Positions 49,038 to 60,600 of a stretch of 64,000 nucleotides of DNA are shown here, one piece after another. Origin of the DNA: a virus; IMG/VR virus record IMGVR_UViG_3300043464_002317, positions 1 through 64,000 of that record. One strand, 5' to 3'. Made by a program: the position numbers and the translations under genes. Below the pieces are notes generated by a model that saw only the letters and a list, made by a program, of their open reading frames with translations, ran no database searches and was not told the DNA's origin. How positions within the stretch are numbered: position 1 is the first letter of the stretch; the number at the start of each line of letters is the position of its first letter.

Positions 49038-52000
49038 ATGAAAATCAAACGCAAAGTAAAATCTAAATTACCTAAGTATCAAAATAATCTTACAGATAAT
49101 ACTAATTTGTCAGGACAATCTCAAACAATAGATTTAAATCCAAACAATAGTGCTTTAGGTAATAATATGAGTTTAAGACAACAAGAAAATATTTCTACTC
49201 TTTCGCCTTTAACAACTCAAAGTTTATCACAAGCTAATCAATATACTCAACAACCTAACTTAGTTAAACAGCCCCAGCCTGCCATGGCTGGAACTACTAA
49301 AAAAGAACCTCAAGTATTACCTATTTGGATGGATAGCCCATTTGGAACAAACGAAGGTTTTACGTATGCTGGGAGAGGATTTGGAGCACTTAAACCTATT
49401 TCTAAAAATGAAAATTTAACACCAGAACAAAAGAAAGATTATAAAGCATTAGCAATAACAGAAGGAATTTCTGGGACTCTTGCAGGAGGGTTCGGAATGG
49501 CACGAGATTTTATGAGTGGTTTTTCTTCTAAAAGAGAAAATCAATTTCTTTCGCAAGAAGCTGTTGAAAATCAATTACGAGCAAATAGGCAATATAACAG
49601 AGGAGAACAAGATATAAATGCAAATAGAGGTTATGTTAATTCACAAAATGGTGGTATATTTCAAGCAGGAGGTGAAGTACCAATAGAAGAAATGTTAAGT
49701 GACAGAAGCGTTAAAGGATTACCAGAAGAAATGGAAGGTGTCGCTAATGCGGAACTTGAATCTAAAGAATTTTTAATATCTCAAGGAGATATAAGCCGAG
49801 TGGAAGGAAAACGTCATTCAGAAGGAGGAGAGAAATTTGCTCTGAAAGGAGGTGATAAAATAATATCTGATAATATTCTTATAGGAAAACAACTTGATAA
49901 GTTTTTTGATGATATGGGATTAAATACAAACCCTAAAAACTCTTTTGCTACAGTAATGGAAAAATTCCGTAAAAAAATCGGAATGACTGAACTTCAAAAA
50001 GAGCAAGAAGTATATTTCAAAAAACTTGAAAAAAATACTAAGCTACCTGATTCCGAAACAAAAACTAAAAATGAAGAGTTTATATCTTCTCAAATTAATG
50101 AGATAGAAGAACAAAAAGAAGATTTAAAAGCATTAGAATCATTTTTTGCAGATGTAGTTTATAATAAACAAGAAGATAGAAAAAAAGAAGGAGGCAATAT
50201 CTATAAAAATAAAGTAATTGACCAACCAATGCCAGAAGACGATTCTTATAATGGAGAAGTAATCATGGCTGCAAATGGAACTAAAATTCCTGTATATTTA
50301 GAAGATGGAGGTATTTTTGTAGATTCAGCAGATGATAATATAGCTCTTAAAAATTGGGCTAAAAATAAAGGCTTTACTACAGAAGAGCAAATGTATGATT
50401 ATCTTAGTCGTAAACAACAAGGTGGCGAACAAGAAAATCAATTAATGCAAGAAATTGCTTCAGCTCTTCAACAAGGTGCATCTCCAGAAGAAATTGTACA
50501 AGCTTTAGTTCAACAAGGAGCTTCAGAAGAACAAGCAGCAGCAATGATAGAACAAGTGACCATGCAAATGCAACAGCAACCTATGATGCAACAAGGGGGC
50601 GAGCAAGAAAATCAATTAATGCAAGAAATAGCCTCAGCTCTTCAACAAGGCGCATCACCAGAAGAAGTAGTGAGTGCTCTAATACAACAAGGAGCTTCAG
50701 AAGAACAAGCAATGGCAATAGTTGAGCAAGTAACTGCTCAAATGCAACAGCAACCTATGATGCAACAAGGTGGTGAACAAGATGTTATGACATACATATC
50801 AGACTCATTGCAACAAGGAGTAGACCCACAAGAAATTATGACTTCATTAGTTGAACAAGGGTTACAAGAAGAAGAGGTTACAGCAGCTATTCAACAAGTT
50901 ATGGCACAAATGCAACAACCTAATGAACAAATGATGCGTAACGGAGGAATGAAACTACCTATGTATGATAACGGGGGAGGAAAAGATACACCCCCTTACG
51001 ATGAAAAAGACGCTTATACTGAAGAAGGTGTTGCAAGACTAAACAGGTTTCTTAAAGAATATAATCTAAAAGAATTACCTAAAACAGCTACAAAATCAGA
51101 AGTAAAGGATGCAGCAAGTGCAATGCAAAAAAAAGCTCTACAAATAAATCCTGAACTAGTTACTCACTACCTATTAAATCAATCTCATCAGGCTGCTAAT
51201 AAATTTACATCTGTCTTAGATAAAAAGTATGGTTCAGCTGCCGATTATAAAAAAGATTGGACACAAGCTGAAAAACAAGCTTACGCAAGAGAAAAATATA
51301 AAACTGGAGATTTAAAATTTGATGAATTAGGAGATGCTTTTAATGATGCCTTATGGTGGTATCGTTCAGTATCTAATGATGTAAAAGCAGTGCCAAGACC
51401 AGAATATGAAAAATTTCTAAAAGATAATGCAGATAAACTTATAAAGCAAGCAGATGCAAGTGGTAATCCTTTGTACTATCTTTATAAAGGAGATGGTCAA
51501 TACGAAGCTTTAACACCATACGATGTAGAAACAACAAAAAAAGAAAAAGAGAAAATAGAGCAAGGAAAACAAGGCGACATGAAATCTTTTCAAGCAGCGG
51601 CTCAACAAAGAGCCGCAGGTTTTACACCAATTACGCCAAGATATAGAGAAATGCCAACTTCTATGCTACTACCTGGATATTTTCAAGAAACTCCAGAAGA
51701 TGTTGTAGCTCCAAAAGTATCACCTACAGAACAAATAGCTGCAATCACTGGAAGCGCAAGAAATGTTGCTGGACTTATGTCTGGAACTTCTGGTGCAGAA
51801 AAAATGGCTAATTTAGCATATCTACAAGCACAAGAAGCTGAACAAATTGATAAAGCTATTTCTGGAACTAATAGAGCTAACTTAGAATCTGAATTTAGCG
51901 CAAGACAAGCAAATAGAGCTAACAGACAAGGAGTTCAAACAAAAAATATCTCTTATGCAATACCTTACGTAGATAAAGCTAATCTTGCACAAATAAATAC

Positions 52001-52232
52001 CGAACAAGAATGGCAAAAATACTTTGCAGAAATGAGTGGGGACAGATTAAACAATATTAGAGAACAAAGAGCTTTACAAACTTACGCAAGCATGACACCT
52101 AATTATAGATATGATGCTGCAACAGGAATTACTTATGGAGCTGATGGAAAGCCTATAATTAATGAACAATTAGACCCAATAGCAATGGCAATTCTTGCTC
52201 AACAGCAACAACAAAATACTCCGAGAAAATAA
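49038..52232 (+). CDS. Cargo protein with three tandem 58-aa Gln-rich repeats, 1064 aa
   Basis: Residues about 210-290 (IFQAGGEVPIEEMLSDRSVK, MEGVANAELESKEFLISQGD, RHSEGGEKFALKGGDKIISD) match a module seen in crAss-like virion proteins (VANAELE....H-x-x-GG....GdKI-SD). Residues 460-633 are three exact-length repeats of QQGGEQENQLMQEIASALQQ-type helices (UBA-like GASPEE/GASEEQ). The C-terminal third is helical, with long Gln/Ala-rich segments. Structural or ejected; driven by the late promoter at 48966. Ends in TAATG with the next gene. Confidence 0.6.
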   Translation: MKIKRKVKSKLPKYQNNLTDNTNLSGQSQTIDLNPNNSALGNNMSLRQQENISTLSPLTTQSLSQANQYTQQPNLVKQPQPAMAGTTKKEPQVLPIWMDSPFGTNEGFTYAGRGFGALKPISKNENLTPEQKKDYKALAITEGISGTLAGGFGMARDFMSGFSSKRENQFLSQEAVENQLRANRQYNRGEQDINANRGYVNSQNGGIFQAGGEVPIEEMLSDRSVKGLPEEMEGVANAELESKEFLISQGDISRVEGKRHSEGGEKFALKGGDKIISDNILIGKQLDKFFDDMGLNTNPKNSFATVMEKFRKKIGMTELQKEQEVYFKKLEKNTKLPDSETKTKNEEFISSQINEIEEQKEDLKALESFFADVVYNKQEDRKKEGGNIYKNKVIDQPMPEDDSYNGEVIMAANGTKIPVYLEDGGIFVDSADDNIALKNWAKNKGFTTEEQMYDYLSRKQQGGEQENQLMQEIASALQQGASPEEIVQALVQQGASEEQAAAMIEQVTMQMQQQPMMQQGGEQENQLMQEIASALQQGASPEEVVSALIQQGASEEQAMAIVEQVTAQMQQQPMMQQGGEQDVMTYISDSLQQGVDPQEIMTSLVEQGLQEEEVTAAIQQVMAQMQQPNEQMMRNGGMKLPMYDNGGGKDTPPYDEKDAYTEEGVARLNRFLKEYNLKELPKTATKSEVKDAASAMQKKALQINPELVTHYLLNQSHQAANKFTSVLDKKYGSAADYKKDWTQAEKQAYAREKYKTGDLKFDELGDAFNDALWWYRSVSNDVKAVPRPEYEKFLKDNADKLIKQADASGNPLYYLYKGDGQYEALTPYDVETTKKEKEKIEQGKQGDMKSFQAAAQQRAAGFTPITPRYREMPTSMLLPGYFQETPEDVVAPKVSPTEQIAAITGSARNVAGLMSGTSGAEKMANLAYLQAQEAEQIDKAISGTNRANLESEFSARQANRANRQGVQTKNISYAIPYVDKANLAQINTEQEWQKYFAEMSGDRLNNIREQRALQTYASMTPNYRYDAATGITYGADGKPIINEQLDPIAMAILAQQQQQNTPRK
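50415..50936 (+). repeat. Three tandem 174-bp coding repeats
   Basis: Units 50415-50588, 50589-50762 and 50763-50936, each exactly 174 bp (58 aa), starting with the codons for QQGGEQ. Units 1 and 2 are close in sequence; unit 3 is diverged. Each contains two helix starts GASPEE and GASEEQ, which look like UBA-type helical pairs. Confidence 0.9.
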
Positions 52233-54661
52233 TGGCTACATTTAACTCACAACCATACCAGTATGGAGAATATATTTCTCAATACCCTGTAGAATTAATT
52301 GGTAAATCTCTTTTGTACAAACAAGAGAAATACGATGTTAATAGACAAAAACTTCAGGATTTTTACAATAGAATGAATATGACTGACTTCTATAAAAAAG
52401 AAGACAGAGAATATTTTCAACAAAGATTAAGTGTATTATCAGAAGAAGTAAATAAAGCAGGAGCAGGTGATTTATCTATTGCAGCAAATTTAGATGGGGT
52501 AACTGGACATCTTTCTCAAGCGACAGATGAAAGAGTTATAAACGGTTATTTAGGTACACAACAGATTCGTCAATACCAACAAGAGTTTGAAAAACTAAGA
52601 GAAAAAGACCCTAAAAACTACAACGATTTAAATTATCAATACGGCTTAGTAAATGCACAAAAATGGGCTCAAGATGGAAAATCTGGTACAAGATTAGATT
52701 CTTACAAAGATTCAAGAATCGGAGCTGGAATAGGTAGAGTTACTCCATACAGAGATACAATGAAAGAATTACAGGAGGCAGCTGAAAAAATATCTCCAGA
52801 TATAAAAGTAGTTCAAACAGAACAAGGACTTCAATTTATAGATATTTACAATAAAACTGTAAGTGATTCGAGACTAAGAAATCTTGTAGAAATGAAAATG
52901 CAAGATTCTGGATTTTCAGAGCAAATGAATGTAAATGCTTGGGGTCAATACCGAGGCATGGATGACGGTACTTTTAAAAGTTATGCCAAGATAAATCTTG
53001 AAACGCAAAAAACACAATTACAAGACCAACTAAGTACATTGCAAACAGAAGCTACTAAATTAACAGGAGCTGAAAAACAGAAAAAAGATGCTGAAATAAA
53101 TATGGTTTCAGCAAATATGAATGCTATACAGAATAGAATGGTTAACTTAGATGTCGATTTAGATAAAGAACGAGCTCTTTTGGAAAGAAATATGCATGCT
53201 CAAGAATTAACTAACAATTTTGTAGATACCTACGGCTATTCTCAAGTAACAGATATTAAGTATCATACTAATGAGGCTAAAAAGTTGCTTTTTGACCACA
53301 ATCTTCAAACGGAAAGAATGAAGCTTAAAAATCAATATGATAAGGCAGCAGCAAAACAAAAAGAATCTGATGATTTATTAAAATTAGCTTATGCAAATGC
53401 AACAAAAGACCCAGAATTAGCACAATTATATAATCAAAGATTTAAAGGACTAACAGGTACTGAAGGACAACCTTCTCCTTTTGATAGAGATATAGCTGCT
53501 ACAGTTAAAAAAGAAACAGCAACAGCACAGATAGAACAATCAGTAAATAAAGCTCAACTGTTTAATCAAAACATAGACAATATAAGAGCAGCTAAAGAAG
53601 CTACAGGTATAGGCACTATTGACAGAGCAAATGAAATAATAAACGAATATACAGCTACTAAAAAATCAGGAAAAACAATACCTCAAGAATTAGCTAATAA
53701 TTATAAATTAGCTTTAAATTTTCAAACTAATAATGATGCTGAATTAATATCATTAGAAAGAAAAAAACAAGCAGAAGACGCATATGTAAATAAATGGATA
53801 AACGGTAAATTTGGTAAGGTTAATTTGAATTTTTCAAATAAAATAGAAAAAGAAAATGGAAAATTTATACTAACCACTAAGACAACTGAAGGATATGATG
53901 CAGCGACTGGAGTAGGTGAATTAAAAGAAACAAAAAGAGAATTAAGTAGAGGAGAATTTGCAAAATTAATAAGAGACGAAGTAAACAAACCTAACTCTAC
54001 ATTCAGAGAGGATTTTAATGGCTTTTTATCCGCACCTGCAAACAGAAATATATTACCTGCCCAAACATTTCAAACAAAAGTAGTCATCGGAGATGATATT
54101 AGTAGTGGGGATAAAGCTATCTTAAATGAAGCAGAAGCTTTAGGTTTTAAACCCTCAAAAGAAGACGATGGCAAATTAAAAGGAACAGTAGATGTACAAA
54201 TAAATGCTCAAGGTATAACTTTTATTCCATCAGACGACCCTAAAAATAGTAAAACTATTTCAGCTGAAAAAATAAATTCTCAATATCCGCAGTTAAGTGC
54301 AGTATACGGAGCAAATTTACAAAATCAACAACCAGAAGCATCAAAAATAGTTGTACAAGATTATTTTAATAGAGCTAAAAAAAGTGGAATTGGACATACT
54401 TATCAAATTCCTGATGCCTACACATTAAATGATGGTTCATCTATAGAAGGAGCATTTAGAATTGAAACTGGGGCTTCAGAGCAAGAAAACAAAATTTATT
54501 TTGATATTAATAGAACATATAAAGATAATACCCAAAAAGATATAATTATACCACCATTAACACAAGGAAATTTATCTGAAGTAGATTTCTTTAATCAAGC
54601 CAATTTATATTTTTTACAAAATATCAGTAAATACCCATTAAAAAATCCAATCAATCTTTAA
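52232..54661 (+). CDS. Cargo/ejection protein, 809 aa
   Basis: Almost entirely helical up to about residue 480, with long coiled coil (INLETQKTQLQDQLSTLQTE then ATKLTGAEKQKKDAEINMVS). This is followed by a beta-rich C-terminal half (FILTTKTTEGYDAATGVGEL, YFDINRTYKDN). It has no xGG motif pattern and no enzymatic motif. It overlaps both neighbours by one base (TAATG). Consistent with an internal virion protein of the crAss cargo set, but unrecognised beyond that. Confidence 0.55.
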   Translation: MATFNSQPYQYGEYISQYPVELIGKSLLYKQEKYDVNRQKLQDFYNRMNMTDFYKKEDREYFQQRLSVLSEEVNKAGAGDLSIAANLDGVTGHLSQATDERVINGYLGTQQIRQYQQEFEKLREKDPKNYNDLNYQYGLVNAQKWAQDGKSGTRLDSYKDSRIGAGIGRVTPYRDTMKELQEAAEKISPDIKVVQTEQGLQFIDIYNKTVSDSRLRNLVEMKMQDSGFSEQMNVNAWGQYRGMDDGTFKSYAKINLETQKTQLQDQLSTLQTEATKLTGAEKQKKDAEINMVSANMNAIQNRMVNLDVDLDKERALLERNMHAQELTNNFVDTYGYSQVTDIKYHTNEAKKLLFDHNLQTERMKLKNQYDKAAAKQKESDDLLKLAYANATKDPELAQLYNQRFKGLTGTEGQPSPFDRDIAATVKKETATAQIEQSVNKAQLFNQNIDNIRAAKEATGIGTIDRANEIINEYTATKKSGKTIPQELANNYKLALNFQTNNDAELISLERKKQAEDAYVNKWINGKFGKVNLNFSNKIEKENGKFILTTKTTEGYDAATGVGELKETKRELSRGEFAKLIRDEVNKPNSTFREDFNGFLSAPANRNILPAQTFQTKVVIGDDISSGDKAILNEAEALGFKPSKEDDGKLKGTVDVQINAQGITFIPSDDPKNSKTISAEKINSQYPQLSAVYGANLQNQQPEASKIVVQDYFNRAKKSGIGHTYQIPDAYTLNDGSSIEGAFRIETGASEQENKIYFDINRTYKDNTQKDIIIPPLTQGNLSEVDFFNQANLYFLQNISKYPLKNPINL

Positions 54662-57600
54662 TGAATACACCAGAATATTACGCTAAATTTGCAGCACCAA
54701 GCTCATTTGAAGGTAGTTATGTAGCCCCTCAGAAATCTTTTGATTTTGATGCTGTATATAACTATGCAGGTAAAAATTTAGGTTATATAACAAGGTATCC
54801 TGAATTAAGTCCTTATGGGGATTCAGAACAAATTCAAGCTGAAAAACAATCTGGATGGGATAAAGCATTAAATTCTGGTTTACAATTAGGAGCTTTAGCA
54901 ACTAATACGTTTGCAAATCATTTTTACAGTTATGGAAGACAAGCATCAGCCTTAACAAATCAAGATTGGAGTAAGCTATGGCAAGATGATTTTGGGCAAG
55001 AAAGTGCTCAAATGATACAAGGTGTCAGTGATTTATACCCTATATACGAAACAGAAGAACAACAAAGATTAAGAGATGAAGAAGGAGGTTTATCAACTTC
55101 ATTAAAACAATTTGTTCCGTTTACTGGTCGTGCTGGAAATGCTTGGGCAAATTTAGCAGGGCAATTAGGTTTTATGGCTGGTACAGCAGGAGCAGTAGCC
55201 TTAGAATCCGCAGGATTAGCTGCACTAACAGCTGCAACAGAAGGAGTAGCAGCTCCCCTAGCTTTGACTAAAACTGTTTCAAATGCAAAGCTATTAAAAT
55301 CAATGTACACCTTATATAAAAATGCACGTACAGGACTAACAGGTGTAAAAAATGCAGCACAATCAGCAGGATTAATAGGTAATATTGTAAAAAGCCCAGT
55401 ATTTACAACATATCGAATGTTAACAGCAGCTCAAGGTGAAGCGGCTATTGAGGCTAATATAAATGCATTAGAATACAAAAATAAACAGCTTGAAAAATAT
55501 GGAGTAAATGTTACTCCAGAACAAATGCAAGAAATAGATACAAGAGCAACAGAATTAGGTAATACAGTATTTAATTGGAATGCACCTGTTTTAATGCTTG
55601 GAAATGCAATGACTATTGGAAGTCTTTTCAGAGTTGGAAATTTAGGTAAATCAGCTACAAGTCAGCTAATCAAAGAAGAAGCAACAGGAGTAATAAAAAA
55701 GAAATTTGGAGAATTAACAACTAAAGAAGCTTTAAACCCTTTTATTAAAAAAACATGGGAATTTTCTAAAAAAGGAGGTAAATTTGTAGTTAATGAAAAT
55801 TTATATGAAGGTGTAGAAGAAGTTCTCCAAGGTATTGGAGGTAGAGCTGCTCAACATATGTACGAGACATATGATTCTGAAGGGGGTAAAGGTTTGGATG
55901 CATTTTTAACTGCGTTAGGAGAAGAAACTTCAAATACATTTAGTACAAGAGAAGGTTGGGATGAATTTGTATCTGGAGCTCTTACTGGTTATGGCATAAA
56001 AGGTATTACTTCTGTATACAATAGAGCAACAGGAGCAACAGCTAAAGAACAAGCAATACGAGACTTTACTCAAAAAGGGGTTGAACAAGATATTCAATCA
56101 GTAAATAATTATATGAAGTCTGTTTTAACTAATACAGACCCAAACACTAATTATGTAAAAAATCAAGTTGCTTCTATAGAACAACAAGAAACAGCAATAG
56201 CTGATGGTAATGTTAAAGTTGCAAAAGATGCGCAAGGTCAAACTAAAATAGGTTTATTTTCAAAGTTGCAAAAATACGGTACATCTGTATCAGACGATAT
56301 TTTTGATTTGTGGGGAGAAACCATGAAAGAAATGCAAAAAACCAACGAAACAGATTTCCGTCAAATGATGGGAGACAGAAACGTTGAAGAAGTTGTATCT
56401 AAATTAAAACAAGAAAATAAACAATTTAACGATGTTTATAATACCATAGATAAAAACGCAAAAAATCCGTATAACCAAAAAACAGACTCTAAAAATTATC
56501 AGCTTTATGAGCAAGCAAAACTTTTTGCTGCTGGAATGGAATACAATGCAAGAGACAGTAAAGAACGAGGTCAGGCAATTGTAAAAGATTTAACAACTAA
56601 TTTTGGTATAGATGAAACTTTAATTGCTTCCATGTTTGATGGAACAACTTTAAGGGATAATCTTACAACAGCTAAAAAACTTTTTAAATTACAAGAAGAA
56701 GCATTAAAAAATGCTGCAACCCCAGAAGAAAGGGAAGCTTTAGAACAAGAGCTTCTTAAATCAAAAGAAAAAGTAGAACTTCTTCAAGCAATAGAGACTG
56801 GAGCTTTTGATGAAAAAGGTAATCCTGTTTACGGAGAGAAAAATCCAGAAGAAACAGCAGCTATGTTTATTAAAGCTTATTACAGAGATAAGTCAGCTTT
56901 AGTACCAGACGAACTTAAAAAGAATATAGAAGATTTAATAACTTTAGAAACAGAATCTGAAGGCTATTTAGCAGCTTATAACTTTCTTTCAAACAAAGAT
57001 TATCTTGAAAAATTTGCCGAATCTTATTTAAATGAAGCAAATAAAAAAATAGCTCAATCTGAAAAAAACATAAGCAGAAATCAAAAAGCGGCTTCAAAAC
57101 CTATTATAACCCCAGAGGAAAAATACGATGATAATCAAGTTGATGAAGCTTTAACAGGAACTACAGCAAAGGCAAGCATAACAGATTTTTTAGAAGAGGT
57201 TCGTTCAAAAAAACAATCAGACGGAACATACCTACATAATGGTAAAAAATATAACACTGCAAAAGAATTAGCAGAAGACTTAAAAAAAGAAACTGAAGGT
57301 TTTGAAGATTTACTTGACCAAACAAATGATAAAGGTGAATCAATAGATTCTATCTTAGAAAAAGCTCTTAATAATTTAGAAGAAGAGTTAACAGAACCAG
57401 GAGATGCGGTAAGAAAAACAGAAGGGCAACCAAAGCAAGTTATCCAACCAAAAACTAAAACACAATCAGAAGCCGAAATTAAAAAAGGTTTTTGGCAAAA
57501 ATCTTCTCCATATAACACAAAAGTACATAGCTTTGATTTAGTTATCTCGTTTCTATTTCCTAAAGATTTAAGTTATCTTTTTGATAGTCTTGTTAAGGCA

Positions 57601-60600
57601 AATCAAAACGATGTACTTAACGTCATACAAAATGGATTATCAAGAATTGGTCGTGGGGCGAGAGTAACTATGATAAATCTTGCAGATGAGACAGTTATTG
57701 ATGTTTCAAGGATAAACAATCCAGAACAAATTGAAGTTATATCAGATGGAATTCGTTTTTATATAATTACTCCAGCAGATGTAGCTCCAAACGTAGTTAT
57801 TAAAGAGCAACTAGGCTTAGAAGTTGGAGATGCAGAAAGAAAGTTTACAACAATACGAAATGATAAGGGAACTGTAATCTCATCACCATTCAGAGCTGCA
57901 AATCAAATTACTCCAGCTTCAGACGATGTTATTCACTCATTGAAAATAGATGATGAAGTAGAAATTTTTGTTGCAGATAATCAATATAATAGGGATTTAC
58001 AAGATAAGAGAAATAACAACGAAATAACAGAACAAGAATATACAGATAAGTTGGTTCTTTCTGTTGTAAAGAATGGTGAAATTATCGGAGTTCTAAGAGC
58101 AGCAGACTTTCTATTTGAACAAGAAGAAAATCAAGCTCAAATGGACGAATTCCGTTCGCAATTCGCAAATCGAGAATTAGGCGATAGAATTGGTTCTACA
58201 CCAGTACAAGGTTTTGAAGTTGCTCGTGGCTATAATTATGTAAATGGTCAGATTCAATACACAACATTAAACGAATACAATCCTGTAAACTATAGCACAT
58301 CTTTTTATTTTGTAAAAGAAGATGGAACTATTATTGATGAACAAGGTAATGAAGTTCAAGAAGACTTTTTTGACCGAGGGAGTTTTGCGCAAGGCGGTGT
58401 CTATATGCGTGTTGATGGAGTAAATAATAAAAAGAATCATACAGTTCAAGTTCTACGTAGTGATAACGATAACTCTGTATTTACTGAAGAAGAATTTACA
58501 AGCGGTAAATTTAAAGAAATAGGGCAAACAAGCCTATCGGATGAACCTATTATTTCTAAGCGTATATCTATTTCTTTGAGACAAGTAAAAGATACTGATA
58601 CTACACACAGTGAAGGTATAAAAGAACAAGTTCAGAATATTACTGATAATAAAGTTTTATCTCAAGAAGAGGAAAAAGAAGTAGCTAAATTGGAAAAAGA
58701 TTTAGCTAAAAAACAAGAATCTTTAGATAAAGTAAATAGGCAAATTGACGAGAATAAAGAAAGAGTAAAAAAATACAACGAAAGCGGAGTATTGGGTCAA
58801 GCGGAGTATAAAAAACTTACTAAAAAAGATATTGATTTAAATATATCTAAACAATCTCTTGAAAAAGATATTCAAGATATAAATCAAAAAATAAAATTAA
58901 TTAAAGGTGACAGAGCAGTAATTGAAGATGTTAACGGAGCTCAAACTGTAGTAGATTCTGTTGTAGAATCAGAAAATGAAACTGTTTTAATATCAGTTAA
59001 CGGAGAAACTGTAGAAGTTAAACTTTCTGAAATCAGTTCAGTAGAACCTGTAGAAACAAGTAGTGATGGTGTAGGGGGGGAAGATGTAGATGTAAAAGAT
59101 GATATAGAAAGAAGAAGACAAGAAAAATTAAGTCAAATTAAACCTGATGGTAAAACTTCTAAAGATAGAAGAAAAGTTTTAATGTTAAACGAAGATTCTG
59201 ATAAAACATTTGATGAATCTTTACAAGAAGCAGGGTATGTAAATGTACAAGGGGTTTGGGTTGAACCAGATATAAACATAGAATTACTAAAAAGTTTACC
59301 TCAAATTTTTTGGGAATACTTATTTGATAAACAAGTTATTTTAGTAAATGACACTACTAAAGAAAGAGGTGGGCAAAGTGCAGACAGAACATTTAAAAAC
59401 GAATCAAGACCTGTTATTTCTTTAGGTAAAAATTCTTCTACGAAAGGAACTTTACAGTTAATTGCACATGAACTTGGTCATTTTGAGTTTAGAAAATTAT
59501 CTGAACAAGAAAAAAACTCTTTAAAAAACTATGGTACAGCATCTACTTGGTATGTAAAAGGTTTAGAAGAAGGAACTTACAAATCAGCAGCAGAAAATTA
59601 TGAAGAAAATTTTGTTGAAAATTATGCAGCAGATTTATTACAAAAAATGGGAATTTCTAAAGGTGTAGATAGAGCTGAAATAAAAATTAATTCCATTTAT
59701 AAAACTATTTTTGATAAAATCAATGCCAAATATGATGCAGAACTAGATGCTTTACAACAACCTAACGAAGAAACAATAGTTTCAGAACAACAACTACCAG
59801 CAGAACAAGTACAAACAGCACCTACAGAACAAGATGCTAACAAATGGATAGCTCAAAATGCTAAAACAGGTGATAAATTAATATTAACAGATGGAACTGA
59901 AATAGAAATAGTTTCTAATGAAGATGGTGTAATAACTATTAAAAGAACTAAAAATGATACTACTGTACAACAAGTATTTCGAGTTTTACCTGATGGTACT
60001 GTTGTTTCAGATGAACCATTATCTTTAGAAAAAGCTGAAGAACCATTAGCTCTACCAAGAAAACCACAAGATACTACAGTTATAGACTCTTTCAGAGAAA
60101 GATTAAGAAAACATGGGATAGAATCAGAAGTTGTTTTATCAGCTTTATCTCAAGTATATCAAAAATCTATAAATGAAGGCAATCCTATAACAAATCTTGA
60201 CGATTTGATTGAAGCTTCTGGATTGACAGCAACTCAAAAAGAACAGTTACAAATGGTTCTTACTCCAGTATATAGAATGGGTGTATGGCAATTCTTAACT
60301 AATTCTGATACTATTTTTGATATTGCTCAACAAGAAAGATGGGCAGCATTTCAAACAACCATCAAAAGTATTCTTGAAGAATCTAGCACTGTAGAAAGTT
60401 CCCTACCTACTGACAACTTAAAAAATGAATTTAAATTAAACGTAATAGATGCCCTTTCAGATGTATTTAATAATTTCAAAATCGGTATCAAAAACATTGA
60501 AATAGCTAATACATTTACTTTACCTGATTGGAATAAAATAACATCAGCTTTAAGTGCAGCAGTTAACACTATAAATCCAAGAGAAGCTATTGTTAAGTTA

